A stretch of 64,000 nt of DNA from NCBI GenBank assembly GCA_937922045.1, contig CAKZXA010000076.1, positions 1 through 64,000 on the forward strand, written 5' to 3'. Under the pieces are notes generated by a model. That model did no database searches and was not told the DNA's origin. It saw nothing but the letters and a program-made list of their open reading frames with translations. The stretch comes from an uncultured Acidimicrobiales bacterium. Its GTDB lineage: Bacteria; Actinomycetota; Acidimicrobiia; Acidimicrobiales; SZUA-35. Position 1 is the stretch's first letter; every line of letters begins with the position of its first letter. Positions 8,763 through 17,185 of the stretch are shown here, piece by piece. The position numbers and the translations under genes were made by a program.

Positions 8763-9191
8763 ATGAAGCTCGACCGCCTTGAGGCGCGTGCACGACTAAC
8801 CGCCCACGACCATGGGGTGCTGTGCACAGTGCACGCCGAACGAGGCGTCGATGCTGTGCCCGTCGTTTTCGCGATCCACGACGACCACGTTGGTATCCCC
8901 GTCGACCTGGTCAAGCCAAAGGCATCGTTGCGGCTGCAGCGTGAACGGAACCTCGAGGCCGACCCTCGGGCAACGCTTTTGGTGGAGCACTGGGATCGCG
9001 ACGACTGGTCACGTCTGTGGTGGGTCAGGGTCGAGCTGCGCTGGGAACCTAACGGCGACGTGGCATCGGCCTTGGCCGAACTTCTGGCCGAACGCTACCC
9101 CCAGTACGCGGCCAAGCCTTTCGCTCGTGTATTGGTGTTCGACATACTCGGTTTGACAGGCTGGACCGCCACAGACCTCAACGGAACCTAG
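8763..9191 (+). CDS. F420/FMN-dependent pyridoxamine-phosphate-oxidase-like protein
   Basis: A 142-residue split-barrel protein of the PPOX/FDOR superfamily, resembling the actinobacterial Rv0121-type subfamily (TIGR03668-like), which binds F420 or FMN. Support comes from the opening LEARARLTAHDHGVLCTVHAERGVDAVPVVF, quoted here only as an indication, the core KPKASLRLQRERNLEADPRA (flavin-phosphate region), and VEHWDRDDWSRLWWVRV. The start is ATG 8763, just after an in-frame TTG-initiated extension that lacks conservation. Its stop overlaps that of the convergent DsbA-like gene by 4 bases. The substrate is unknown. Confidence 0.82.
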   Translation: MKLDRLEARARLTAHDHGVLCTVHAERGVDAVPVVFAIHDDHVGIPVDLVKPKASLRLQRERNLEADPRATLLVEHWDRDDWSRLWWVRVELRWEPNGDVASALAELLAERYPQYAAKPFARVLVFDILGLTGWTATDLNGT

Positions 9192-9958
9192 GACTTGAGC
9201 TTGCCTGCGTCCTTGGCGTCGCCCTTGACCTTGAAGCCATCCTCCTCCATAGCAATGACCTTTCCTCGGTTGATGCTCACCCAATCGCGTGCCTCCATGT
9301 ACGGCTTGAACGCTTTGCCGATCAGGCGCTGGTCTTCGTTGGTCTTTGGCCGTTGGAGTTCATAGAGATTGGGAAACTCAAGCCAGCCGCAGACGACATC
9401 CCACAGGCGAAGCGCTGCGGCACCGCTCGGCGGGTCGATCAGCACGGGGCCAAAGATGGTCTGTTCGTGCCCGCCATCGACGCCGGGGAAGAACAAGGTG
9501 GGCACGCCGAACCCGTCGGCGGCCACCACCTTGTCGTGGTCGGCCTTCACCTCATCGTTTGTGGTCTCGTCACCAATCGCTTCATCGACCAGGCCAGGAT
9601 CAAGGCCGATCTGTTCCATCAGAAGACGAGCAACCTCAGGTTCATGAATTTTCATCCCATCGACGTGCAACGCACGGCCGGTCACGGCATACCAATCGTC
9701 AAGATGCTTCGGGTCGATACGGCCAAGCAAGGCGCCGATACGCAGGATCGACCAGCCGTAGCTCCACTCCCGCTCCCACGGATGACGCTTGCCCTCAACT
9801 CGATTTACCTCTTCGAGCGAGAAGAACTTCCAATTCACCGTGAGCGCCAGCTGGTCTCGTACATCGCGCATCCATAGCGAGGTCTGATAGGCCCACGGGC
9901 AAAGCACATCGAAGTGAAAATCAACGGTAGTCGGTCGTGGGGGCGAGCTCAGTTCCAT
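9188..9958 (-). CDS. DsbA-family thioredoxin-fold protein (mycothiol-dependent isomerase/reductase-like)
   Basis: A 256-residue DsbA/HCCA-isomerase-like protein. The thioredoxin fold starts with VDFHFDVLCPWAYQ: a single cysteine, CPWA instead of CxxC. It has the helical insertion (residues about 60-150) and the cis-proline segment GFGVPTLFF. Actinobacterial members with this single-Cys motif are annotated as mycothiol-dependent nitroreductases or isomerases, so a thiol-conjugating role is more likely than disulfide formation. A Lys/Asp-rich C-terminal tail follows. No signal peptide is present, so it is cytoplasmic. It is convergent with the PPOX-like gene. Confidence 0.82.
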   Translation of the reverse strand: MELSSPPRPTTVDFHFDVLCPWAYQTSLWMRDVRDQLALTVNWKFFSLEEVNRVEGKRHPWEREWSYGWSILRIGALLGRIDPKHLDDWYAVTGRALHVDGMKIHEPEVARLLMEQIGLDPGLVDEAIGDETTNDEVKADHDKVVAADGFGVPTLFFPGVDGGHEQTIFGPVLIDPPSGAAALRLWDVVCGWLEFPNLYELQRPKTNEDQRLIGKAFKPYMEARDWVSINRGKVIAMEEDGFKVKGDAKDAGKLKS

Positions 9959-10082
9959 GCGGCCATGCTACGCGCACGCTGCCGGTTCGGCCAAAGGCTG
10001 AAGTCGACGTGATGTTGGCACCCGGCTAGGGTCCGACGGATCCCATATTGCCTACCCAACCCGTCACTCCGGAGATCCTGCA

Positions 10083-10157
10083 ATGACACCCATCGACCTT
10101 GAGATCTTCGAGTTGGCCGCCTATCCAGTCGCTGGCGCCAGCAAGGGCAGCTCATGA
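10083..10157 (+). CDS. Possible 24-codon leader ORF coupled to the MFS gene
   Basis: ATG at 10083 preceded by GGAG (about 8 bases) opens a 24-residue ORF whose TGA overlaps the ATG of the MFS transporter (ATGA). The peptide has no recognised motif. It could be a leader ensuring translational coupling, or chance. Confidence 0.3.
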   Translation: MTPIDLEIFELAAYPVAGASKGSS

Positions 10158-11335
10158 CTGGGTCCGTCCGCGCCGCTTTGGGGCTGGCGCTCGTGCCCTT
10201 TGTCGGCCTTGGTCTCGCCCGGTTCGCCTACGGCCTTCTGCTGCCGCCGATGCGGGACGATCTCGACTGGAGTTACGGAGCCGCCGGCGGCGCCACCACC
10301 GCCAACGCTGTTGGCTACCTGGCCGGGGCGATGCTCGCACCTCTAGCGATGCGCTTCTTCGGAGACCGCCGCGCCGTGATTGGCAGCATCTGGGCAACCG
10401 CAGCCATGCTCGCCATCAACGGCCTGACCGGCAACTACGAAATCATTCTGCTCGCTCGCTTCGGGGCGGGTTTGACCAGCGGCATAGCCTTCGTCATCGG
10501 AGGTGTCATGGCTGCGGGGCTCTCCCGCAGGGGGGCGCCTGAGGCGCTTACCTGGTATCCGGCGGGGGCTGGTGCGGGTATCGCGGTATCGGCAATCGGC
10601 ATTCCGGTCCTCATCGAACCGGCGTCGCGCTGGCCAATCGGCTGGTACGTGCTTGCGGCGATGACGATTGGATGCGCTGTCGCGCTCAGCTTCCTGTTGC
10701 CAGCCTCGACAGACGCCGGAAGCGTCGCTGCGCCACAAGCAAGCAACGAAGACGGTCACGAAGGGTCGCCATCGCTCTGGCGAACCGAGGCCGCCTACGG
10801 CCTGTTTGGCCTCGGCTACATCGCCTACATCACCTTTGTCGTCGCCTACCTTCGGGACGGTGGCGCATCATCACAGATGATCATCGGCTTCTGGTTTCTG
10901 CTCGGTATGGCCGCCGTGGTGTCGACTCAGATTTGGCCGAGACTGCTGCGATCTCGTGCCGGCCATAGCGGGCTGGCTGGAACCTTGGCTGGATGCGCAC
11001 TCGCCGTCCTCCTCATCGCCCTGTCACGGCATTGGGCGAGCGCCGCAGTGTCGGCGGCGCTGTTCGGTAGTTGCTTGCTAGCCGTTGTCAGTGCGGTCAC
11101 CGGCATTGCCCGAGACCTGGTTCCCGAACACTCCTGGCCGGCCGCAATTGCGCGCCTAACCGTGATCTTCGGCATCGGCCAAACCCTGGGACCGATCCTG
11201 GCTGGCTTTCTCGGCGACACCGCCGCAGGGCTCCGGCTCGGCCTCGTGTTCTCCGCTCTCTTACTCGTTGCTGGCACGATCGTTGCCGCCACCGGGCGAC
11301 GGGTGGTCGACACCGTGCAGCCCTCGACGCGATAA
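10154..11335 (+). CDS. Major facilitator superfamily transporter, YbfB/YjiJ-like
   Basis: A 393-residue polytopic inner-membrane protein with about 12 hydrophobic segments, in the YbfB/YjiJ (DUF1228) branch of the MFS, usually annotated as sugar or aromatic-acid exporters without proven substrate. The first helix carries LVPFVGLGLARFAYGLLLPPMRDDLDW, shown only to mark the family signature of ARFAYG and PPM. A GAMLAPLAMRFFGDRRAV loop (motif A-like) follows, with a charged central loop near residue 195-210. The ATG overlaps a short upstream ORF. The stop lies in a small tandem repeat. Substrate unknown. Confidence 0.87.
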   Translation: MTGSVRAALGLALVPFVGLGLARFAYGLLLPPMRDDLDWSYGAAGGATTANAVGYLAGAMLAPLAMRFFGDRRAVIGSIWATAAMLAINGLTGNYEIILLARFGAGLTSGIAFVIGGVMAAGLSRRGAPEALTWYPAGAGAGIAVSAIGIPVLIEPASRWPIGWYVLAAMTIGCAVALSFLLPASTDAGSVAAPQASNEDGHEGSPSLWRTEAAYGLFGLGYIAYITFVVAYLRDGGASSQMIIGFWFLLGMAAVVSTQIWPRLLRSRAGHSGLAGTLAGCALAVLLIALSRHWASAAVSAALFGSCLLAVVSAVTGIARDLVPEHSWPAAIARLTVIFGIGQTLGPILAGFLGDTAAGLRLGLVFSALLLVAGTIVAATGRRVVDTVQPSTR

Positions 11336-11365
11336 CTCGGACGCGATAACTCGACGCGATAATGA
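11326..11365. repeat. Three-copy 13-14 bp tandem repeat carrying stop codons
   Basis: GACGCGATAACTCG (11326), GACGCGATAACTC (11340) and GACGCGATAATGA (11353) are tandem. The MFS stop TAA is in the first copy, and each copy repeats GATAA. Likely slippage at the gene end. Confidence 0.75.
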
Positions 11366-11370
11366 GGCGT

Positions 11371-12339
11371 TTAATCCACGACGAGTATGACTTTGCCAAA
11401 GGTGCTGTCACTCGCGATCAAGGCGTGCGCTCTGTCTGCCTCGGCTATCGGAATGACCTCCTCTACGATCGGCTTGATCGACCCGTTTTCCAGGAGCGGC
11501 CACACACGTTCAAAGAGTGCATCCATGATCTCGGCTTTGGCCGCGATCGGGCGGGCCCGCAAGGTAGAACCGATGATCCGAAGGCGTCGCATGAGCAGAG
11601 GAGCGAGCCCAATCGAAGCTCCTGCACCTCCCATTAACCCGATCAAGACGAGACGCCCGTCGACATTCAGACTCTTCACGTTGTCTTCAAGGTAGGCGCC
11701 GCCGACCGGATCGAGAATTACGTCGATTCCGCGGCCGTCAGTCCAGCCCGGTACGAGCTCAGCGAAGCTGCTGGTGTGGCGATTCGAACCACCCTGGGCA
11801 CCGAGCGCGAGACATCGATCGATCTTCTCGTCGCTTCCTGCGGTGACGAAACACGGGTTGTCGAAGGCAACACATAGCTGGATACCGGCAGTCCCCACTC
11901 CGCTCGCTCCAGCATGAAGGAGCACCGTCTCACCGGGGGCGAGTTTGGCCTCCATCATCAGGTTCAGGTATGCGGTAGCGAAGACCTCAGGGATGGCAGC
12001 GGCTTCGGTGAACGAGAATCCTGCTGGCACGGGCAGGGCTTGGACAGCTGGAACAACGACCTCTTCTGCATATCCCCCACCAGCCAGGAGAGCGCAAACC
12101 TCATCGCCTGGCTTGAAGCGGTCGACGTTCGGGCCAACCTCATCGACGACTCCCGAGCACTCAAGGCCCAAGATCGAGCTAGCGCCTGGTGGGGGTGGAT
12201 AACCGCCACTGCGCTGAGAGAGATCAGCCCGGTTGATCGCAGTCGCCTTGGTTCGAATGCGAAGTTCGCCGTCGCCTAGGGCTGGGCTAGGAGCGTCGGT
12301 CCAAACGAGACGGTCACCGTCGACGTGAATAGCTTTCAT
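11371..12339 (-). CDS. NAD(P)H:quinone oxidoreductase, PIG3/zeta-crystallin-like MDR
   Basis: A 322-residue zinc-free medium-chain dehydrogenase/reductase resembling TP53I3/PIG3 quinone reductases, which reduce quinones or enones with NADPH. Evidence: a GroES-like N-domain (TKATAINRADLSQRSGGYPP, lacking the catalytic zinc ligands), LGLECSGVVDEVG, the nucleotide-binding loop HAGASGVGTAGIQL, and the substrate-side segment LDPVGGAYLEDN. Start ATG 12337-12339 (MKAIHVDG) has AGGA about 9 bases upstream; a longer ORF begins 42 codons earlier without conservation. It stands alone, convergent with the MFS gene. Confidence 0.9.
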   Translation of the reverse strand: MKAIHVDGDRLVWTDAPSPALGDGELRIRTKATAINRADLSQRSGGYPPPPGASSILGLECSGVVDEVGPNVDRFKPGDEVCALLAGGGYAEEVVVPAVQALPVPAGFSFTEAAAIPEVFATAYLNLMMEAKLAPGETVLLHAGASGVGTAGIQLCVAFDNPCFVTAGSDEKIDRCLALGAQGGSNRHTSSFAELVPGWTDGRGIDVILDPVGGAYLEDNVKSLNVDGRLVLIGLMGGAGASIGLAPLLMRRLRIIGSTLRARPIAAKAEIMDALFERVWPLLENGSIKPIVEEVIPIAEADRAHALIASDSTFGKVILVVD

Positions 12340-12485
12340 GAAATCGAATCCTGTCGTTGCTGAAGGACGTGGAGTACGGATGAGCCACAGCCGGGAAGCG
12401 AACCGAAGGCTCTCGAACAGTTCGTCCGCACAAGGCGCTGGGGGCCGACTCAGACGGTACAGCAATTGCGCGATAGTGGTCGAAA

Positions 12486-13100
12486 TTAGTTCGGGGAGAA
12501 TCCGAGGTTGGCACGGAACCTATTCTTGATGTGGACGGCATCGCGAGGCGGCAGAGCCCTCGGCGGACTGTCGGTTGCGATCTTCAGCACGTACAGGCGA
12601 GGTCCCGCTTGAGCACAGGCGCCGTCGCTAGCGAGAAAGGTCTCGAGTTCGGTCAGCGTCTGAAACACCGCTGTAGACGCAAAGCCGCTGGCGGCAGCAA
12701 CCGCTGCCAGGTCGACACCGCGTTTCGTATGGCTGATCTGCATTCCGGTCTCGCCATAGTGCTCGTTATCGAGGATGAACAGATCGAGGCCGAGCGGAGC
12801 AGCGACCGCGATCGTCGCTAGCGATCCCATGGCCATCAGCTGTTCGCCGTCTCCGGTGATCACCATCACCCGCCGATCGGGCTGGGCCAGTGCCAACCCG
12901 AGTCCGACCAACGCCGCTCCCCCCATAGCTCCCCACAAGTAGTAGTTGCGGTCGTCATCACCGGCGGCATACACGTCATAGCTGGGTGAGCCCAGACCAG
13001 TGACAATCAAGCCGTCTCGCCGAGTGGCTACGAGACGGACGACGGCGGCTCGGCGGTCCATCGACTCACGTTGTGGCCTTTCGTTGCTGGTCTTCACCAT
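12486..13100 (-). CDS. Sulfopyruvate/phosphonopyruvate decarboxylase-like, beta (ThDP-binding) subunit
   Basis: A 204-residue protein equivalent to the C-terminal thiamine-diphosphate domain of ComE/phosphonopyruvate decarboxylases. The ThDP motif GDGEQLMAMGS...LDNEHYGETG is intact (GDG with N/E 25-30 residues later). It pairs with the N-terminal-domain subunit encoded just upstream; the two overlap by 7 bases (ATGGTGA). In methanogens ComDE makes sulfoacetaldehyde for coenzyme M; in some marine bacteria related pairs act in sulfolactate or sulfonate breakdown. No sulfonate importer or Xsc gene is in view, so the substrate, sulfo- or phosphono-pyruvate, is open. Confidence 0.8.
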   Translation of the reverse strand: MVKTSNERPQRESMDRRAAVVRLVATRRDGLIVTGLGSPSYDVYAAGDDDRNYYLWGAMGGAALVGLGLALAQPDRRVMVITGDGEQLMAMGSLATIAVAAPLGLDLFILDNEHYGETGMQISHTKRGVDLAAVAAASGFASTAVFQTLTELETFLASDGACAQAGPRLYVLKIATDSPPRALPPRDAVHIKNRFRANLGFSPN

Positions 13101-13621
13101 GTCTTCTTACCCAACAACTTCTGGCCTATGAGCACGGCCACCTGTTGATCAGCCTCGTATGCCATGAGGGCGCCCTGCGCCGCGGCGGCTGAGATATCGG
13201 CTTCGGTGTCGGGTCGAACGACCTGGACACCAATGGCTTTCAAGGATGCTTCAGTGGCCTGTCCCATCGGAACCTGCCAGGGGTTGAACTCACCCCACTC
13301 CCCCCTCATCGTCACCAGCATGAGCAAGGGGGTTCGGGTCTGCACGGGCAGCGACAACATGTTGATGCAGTTGCCAACACCGGAGGACTGCATCAGCAGC
13401 ACCGATCGCATGCCTCCAAGCCAAGCCCCGGTGGCGATGGCGACACCTTCCTCTTCAGTGGTGAGCATGGTGGTGGTGACGGTTGGGTCACCGATCGCTG
13501 CTTCGATGAGTGTCGAGTGGCCTGCATCGGGTACGTAGCTGACATGCCGGACCCCAGCGCTCTTCAAACGCTCGTATACCTCGTGCGGCCATCGGTCGTT
13601 TGGATCGATCGTTTCGCTCAC
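13094..13621 (-). CDS. Sulfopyruvate/phosphonopyruvate decarboxylase-like, alpha subunit
   Basis: About 175 residues matching the pyrimidine-binding half of ThDP decarboxylases (ComD-like): VYERLKSAGVRHVSYVPDAG, LTTEEEGVAIATGAWLGG (the conserved catalytic-type Glu of the PYR domain), and VGNCINMLSLPVQTRTPLL. The other half is the downstream gene, so the active site would form at the subunit interface. The start is uncertain: GTG 13619-13621 gives the family's usual N-terminus, while an in-frame TTG 17 codons upstream (13672) is also open. The ribosome-binding site for the GTG is crowded (AGGCGG immediately before). First gene of a two-gene operon. Confidence 0.8.
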   Translation of the reverse strand: MSETIDPNDRWPHEVYERLKSAGVRHVSYVPDAGHSTLIEAAIGDPTVTTTMLTTEEEGVAIATGAWLGGMRSVLLMQSSGVGNCINMLSLPVQTRTPLLMLVTMRGEWGEFNPWQVPMGQATEASLKAIGVQVVRPDTEADISAAAAQGALMAYEADQQVAVLIGQKLLGKKTW

Positions 13622-13799
13622 CCGCCTAACACTAACTATTGGAGCGCCACCGATGCACTGCCAACTTCGCAATCAGTCGTCAGCCGGCCGCGATCGGGGC
13701 CTGGGTTCGTTGTTCCGTACCGAGCGACGGCGGCTCGATCTGCGGATCAGCAGACCTCCGTGACTTAAGCCCAAGCCCGATTGCGTCGATTCAATCCTA

Positions 13800-15758
13800 G
13801 TGATACGACAGCTTCGAACCGGAGACCATGAGATCTCCGATGCCGACGGCCGAGATCCGGATGTGTTGGCCGAACTGGAAGTACAAATTCGCCGTACAAC
13901 CGGTTTCGCGTCGATGACTGTCATACCGACCGCCTTAAGCCTCGGCGCCATCCTCTGGAGCCGCACCAGCTCCGTCGGGCTCGCCGTTTGGGTCGCGCTC
14001 GTCGCAATAAACGCCGTTCACTGGATCCATGTGTTGCGCTTGCCGGACAAGCAGACCTGGATGCGTAAGGCTAAGCCGATTCACGCCTGTGGAGGAGCCT
14101 TCTGGGGTTTGCTTCCGCTCCTGGCCATGCCAGAGGACCCATCGTGGCAGCTGTTCGTCGCCGCCTTCATGCTTGGAGTCCAAGCCTCGAATATCGTCTT
14201 CTCATCCCAGCTGCGGCATATGTTCTACCGATTCCATGCCCCGCTGGTTATCCTCTCGGTCGTCGGCTTTCTCCTGTATGGCACCGGAGCTGGCCGTTGG
14301 GGCGCCGTTCTGCTGTTGTATTCAGCGCTTTTTGCCGCCGGATTGTCGGAGATCAACCGTTCGGCACAGCTGTCGGTTGCCGTTCTGGCTGTACGTAGCG
14401 CGTCATTGACAACAGGGTTGGAACAGGAACGAGAAGCGCTCAGCAATGCAAACCGGCAGCTAGCCAATCTCGCTCGAACCGATCCGTTGACCGGGCTGAC
14501 CAACCGGTTGGGCTTCAACGACCTGCTGTCCGAAGCGGTCGACGGCACGAGGTCCACCGACGATTCCGTCGCCACGGTGGCATACATCGACCTCGACGGG
14601 TTCAAGCGGGTCAACGACTCTCTCGGTCATAGAGTCGGCGATCTACTCCTCATTGCCGTAGCAAATCGGCTATCCGCGACCTTGGTCGAGGGAGAGATTC
14701 TCTCTCGACTCGGAGGCGATGAAATGGTGGTTCTCAGCGCCTCCCCAAACACTGAAAGCCATCTCGAGGAGTTGGGCGCCAGGCTGCGGGAGGCATTCGC
14801 GGAACCCTTCTCGGTCGAGGGTCGAACGATCGAGCTCGGCGCCAGTATCGGGGTGGCGGCCGCCACTAGTTCTATGGAACCCGAAGACTTGCTCCGCTTC
14901 GCCGACACGGCCCTCTACCACGGAAAGTCTCAGCCTGGGACGGTCGTTGAAATTTTCGGCACCGAGATGCTCGAAGAGCTACGTCGGCGCGATGAGTTGG
15001 AGACAGAGCTAGAGGCCGCCCTACCGTTGAAGGAACTAGCGACCTGGCTTCAGCCGATCATCGACATAGAGACCGGCAAGGTTGTCTCAGCCGAAGCGCT
15101 CGTTCGTTGGAACCATCGCGACGGCGTCCGAACTGCGGCGGCTTTCATCGAGGCTGCAGCCAACCGGGGGCTGCTTGGCCAGATCAGCCAACAGGTGCTG
15201 GCCGACGTGGTCGACTATCGGATCGGCCTAGCCACCGGAGGGGCCGCACCACTAAGCGTCGCCGTTAACGTCGCCCCTCACTACTTGGAGATGTTGCTCG
15301 CTCCCTTCCAGGGGCCTCAAGCCTTGGCCGGCGTAACCATCGAGCTGACTGAGGAATCGGTGTTCTCCCGGGTCTCTGCGATAAACGATCTGATCGCAAA
15401 GGCCCACGATCTCGGGGCCGCCGTGGTGCTCGACGATTTCGGAACGGGGTATTCCACCCTGGCGATAGCGATGGAACTAGACGTCGACGGTTACAAGATC
15501 GATCAGGGATTCGTTCGCAGGCTTCCAACCGATCGCTCAGCGGCCGCCGTCGTTACCTCTATCGTCAAGCTGGCCGAAGCCCAGAATCGCACCGTTGTTG
15601 CTGAAGGAGTCGAGTCGACGGGACAAGCAACACTGCTCGCTTCGCTGGGAGTCAGACTCGTACAGGGCTATCTGTATTCACCGGCTGTTCCGTTCACCAG
15701 CTTCGAACCATGGCTCAAAGACAGTCACCACTTCGCTGCAGCCGACCGGAGCAGTTAG
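13800..15758 (+). CDS. Membrane-bound GGDEF-EAL cyclic-di-GMP enzyme
   Basis: A 652-residue signalling protein. Residues about 35-200 contain six or so hydrophobic helices (membrane sensor), followed by a short coiled linker, a GGDEF domain (about 225-395) with RLGGDE intact, and an EAL domain (about 405-640) with EALVRW, the ELTEES glutamate, DDFGTGYSTL, KIDQGFV and AEGVES all present. So the residues for both synthesis and hydrolysis of c-di-GMP are conserved. The inhibitory I-site RxxD is replaced (EGEI), suggesting no product feedback at the GGDEF. Start GTG 13800 lacks a clear Shine-Dalgarno, so it may be leaderless or start slightly downstream. Divergent from the ComDE-like pair. Confidence 0.92.
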   Translation: MIRQLRTGDHEISDADGRDPDVLAELEVQIRRTTGFASMTVIPTALSLGAILWSRTSSVGLAVWVALVAINAVHWIHVLRLPDKQTWMRKAKPIHACGGAFWGLLPLLAMPEDPSWQLFVAAFMLGVQASNIVFSSQLRHMFYRFHAPLVILSVVGFLLYGTGAGRWGAVLLLYSALFAAGLSEINRSAQLSVAVLAVRSASLTTGLEQEREALSNANRQLANLARTDPLTGLTNRLGFNDLLSEAVDGTRSTDDSVATVAYIDLDGFKRVNDSLGHRVGDLLLIAVANRLSATLVEGEILSRLGGDEMVVLSASPNTESHLEELGARLREAFAEPFSVEGRTIELGASIGVAAATSSMEPEDLLRFADTALYHGKSQPGTVVEIFGTEMLEELRRRDELETELEAALPLKELATWLQPIIDIETGKVVSAEALVRWNHRDGVRTAAAFIEAAANRGLLGQISQQVLADVVDYRIGLATGGAAPLSVAVNVAPHYLEMLLAPFQGPQALAGVTIELTEESVFSRVSAINDLIAKAHDLGAAVVLDDFGTGYSTLAIAMELDVDGYKIDQGFVRRLPTDRSAAAVVTSIVKLAEAQNRTVVAEGVESTGQATLLASLGVRLVQGYLYSPAVPFTSFEPWLKDSHHFAAADRSS

Positions 15759-15836
15759 AAGAACGTGTCGGGCGGATTCGGCTCGACGATAACTCACCGG
15801 TAACATGCGTAACACGAAACCGAGGAGCGCGTATCA

Positions 15837-17150
15837 ATGTCGGATGCAACCATGGACCCATCTGTTGCCGAGGCCTTTAGCCGGGGACCCGAGCAGGAAA
15901 TGGCTGAGCTCGGCGTAGATGTCGCTCCGGCCTCCGATCTCTCCATCGAAGAGATCAACCCGCTGAACGCGCATTTGTTCCGCGACAACCGTTGGCAAGA
16001 CTACTTCGCTCGTCTTCGAGCTGAGGACCCGGTCCACTTCAACGAGCTCGAAACGGCAGGCCGGTACTGGTCGCTCACCAAATACGAAGACGTCCGGGCG
16101 GTCGATGGGGACTGGAAGACCTTCTCCTCAGCGCCGGGGATCACCCTCGGGCCAAGGGTCACCGATCAACCCGCTGATGGTCCACAGATCACTTCATTCA
16201 TCGCCATGGACCCACCGAAACAGACCGAGCAGCGCAACACCGTGCGCTCGGTGGCGGCGCCGGGAAACCTTCGCCACATGGAAACGGTGATCCGCGAGCG
16301 GACGGTCGACATTCTCGATTCGCTTCCCGAGGGCGAAACGTTCGACTGGGTCGACACGGTCTCCGTTGAGCTGACCACCATGATGCTCGCCACCCTGTTC
16401 GATTTCCCTTTCGAAGATCGACGCAAACTGACCCGATGGTCTGACATTGTCTTCGCCATTCCTCAGCCGGGTGGCGTCGTCGAGTCGATTCAGCAAAAGC
16501 GCGATGAGATGATGGAATGCGTTCGCTATTTCGAAGGGCTCTGGGAAGACCGCCTGACGAATCCAGGTAACGACCTAGTCACCATGTTGGTTCACGGCGA
16601 AGCCACCAAGGAAATGCCCACGGTCGCCCACCTTGGCAATTTGTTGCTCCTGATTGTTGGCGGCAATGACACGACCCGCAACACGATGTCGGGCAGTGTC
16701 TATGGCCTCAACAAGTTCCCTGAGCAGTACGACAAGTTGATCGCGGATCCGTCGCTCGTGGCTGGCATGGTCCCGGAGATCATTCGCTGGCAGACACCGC
16801 TCTCCTACATGCGACGCACCGCGAACCACGACACCGAGATCGGAGGCAAGCAGATCCTCAAGAATGATCAGATTCTCATGTGGTACGTCTCGGCCAACCG
16901 CGATGAGGATGTCTTCGAGAACGCCAACGTGATCGATATTGAACGCGCCAACGCTGATCGGCACCTATCGTTCGGCTACGGCGTGCACTTCTGCATGGGA
17001 AGCCGTCTGGCCGAACTTCAGCTTCGGATCCTGTGGGAGGAACTGCTTGGCCGGTTCGAGCGAGTCGAGGTGCAGGATGAACCCGAGCGCACGTTCTCCT
17101 CGTTCGTTAAAGGCTACGTCACCCTGCCCGTACAGATCAAGCGCAGGTAG
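15837..17150 (+). CDS. Cytochrome P450
   Basis: A 437-residue soluble actinobacterial P450 that would insert one oxygen atom into an organic substrate using electrons from a ferredoxin (not encoded nearby). The I-helix oxygen-binding motif is VGGNDTTRNTM, the K-helix ExxR is EIIRW, and the heme loop is FGYGVHFCMGSRLAELQ with the axial Cys. The sequence style resembles the CYP124/125/142 and linalool-hydroxylase group acting on lipid, terpene or sterol chains; substrate not determined. GAGGAG lies 10-11 bases before ATG 15837. Single gene, convergent with the racemase/DUF1611 operon. Confidence 0.93.
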   Translation: MSDATMDPSVAEAFSRGPEQEMAELGVDVAPASDLSIEEINPLNAHLFRDNRWQDYFARLRAEDPVHFNELETAGRYWSLTKYEDVRAVDGDWKTFSSAPGITLGPRVTDQPADGPQITSFIAMDPPKQTEQRNTVRSVAAPGNLRHMETVIRERTVDILDSLPEGETFDWVDTVSVELTTMMLATLFDFPFEDRRKLTRWSDIVFAIPQPGGVVESIQQKRDEMMECVRYFEGLWEDRLTNPGNDLVTMLVHGEATKEMPTVAHLGNLLLLIVGGNDTTRNTMSGSVYGLNKFPEQYDKLIADPSLVAGMVPEIIRWQTPLSYMRRTANHDTEIGGKQILKNDQILMWYVSANRDEDVFENANVIDIERANADRHLSFGYGVHFCMGSRLAELQLRILWEELLGRFERVEVQDEPERTFSSFVKGYVTLPVQIKRR

Positions 17151-17160
17151 ACACTGCCGC

Positions 17161-17185
17161 GGTCCTCGGACCAGGAGGCTCCTGG
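17161..17185. terminator. Compact double hairpin between convergent genes
   Basis: GGTCCTCGGACC (17161-17172) overlaps CCAGGAGGCTCCTGG (17171-17185), two alternative stems directly between the P450 and racemase stops. There is no T-run. It is probably a bidirectional intrinsic-type terminator. Confidence 0.5.
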
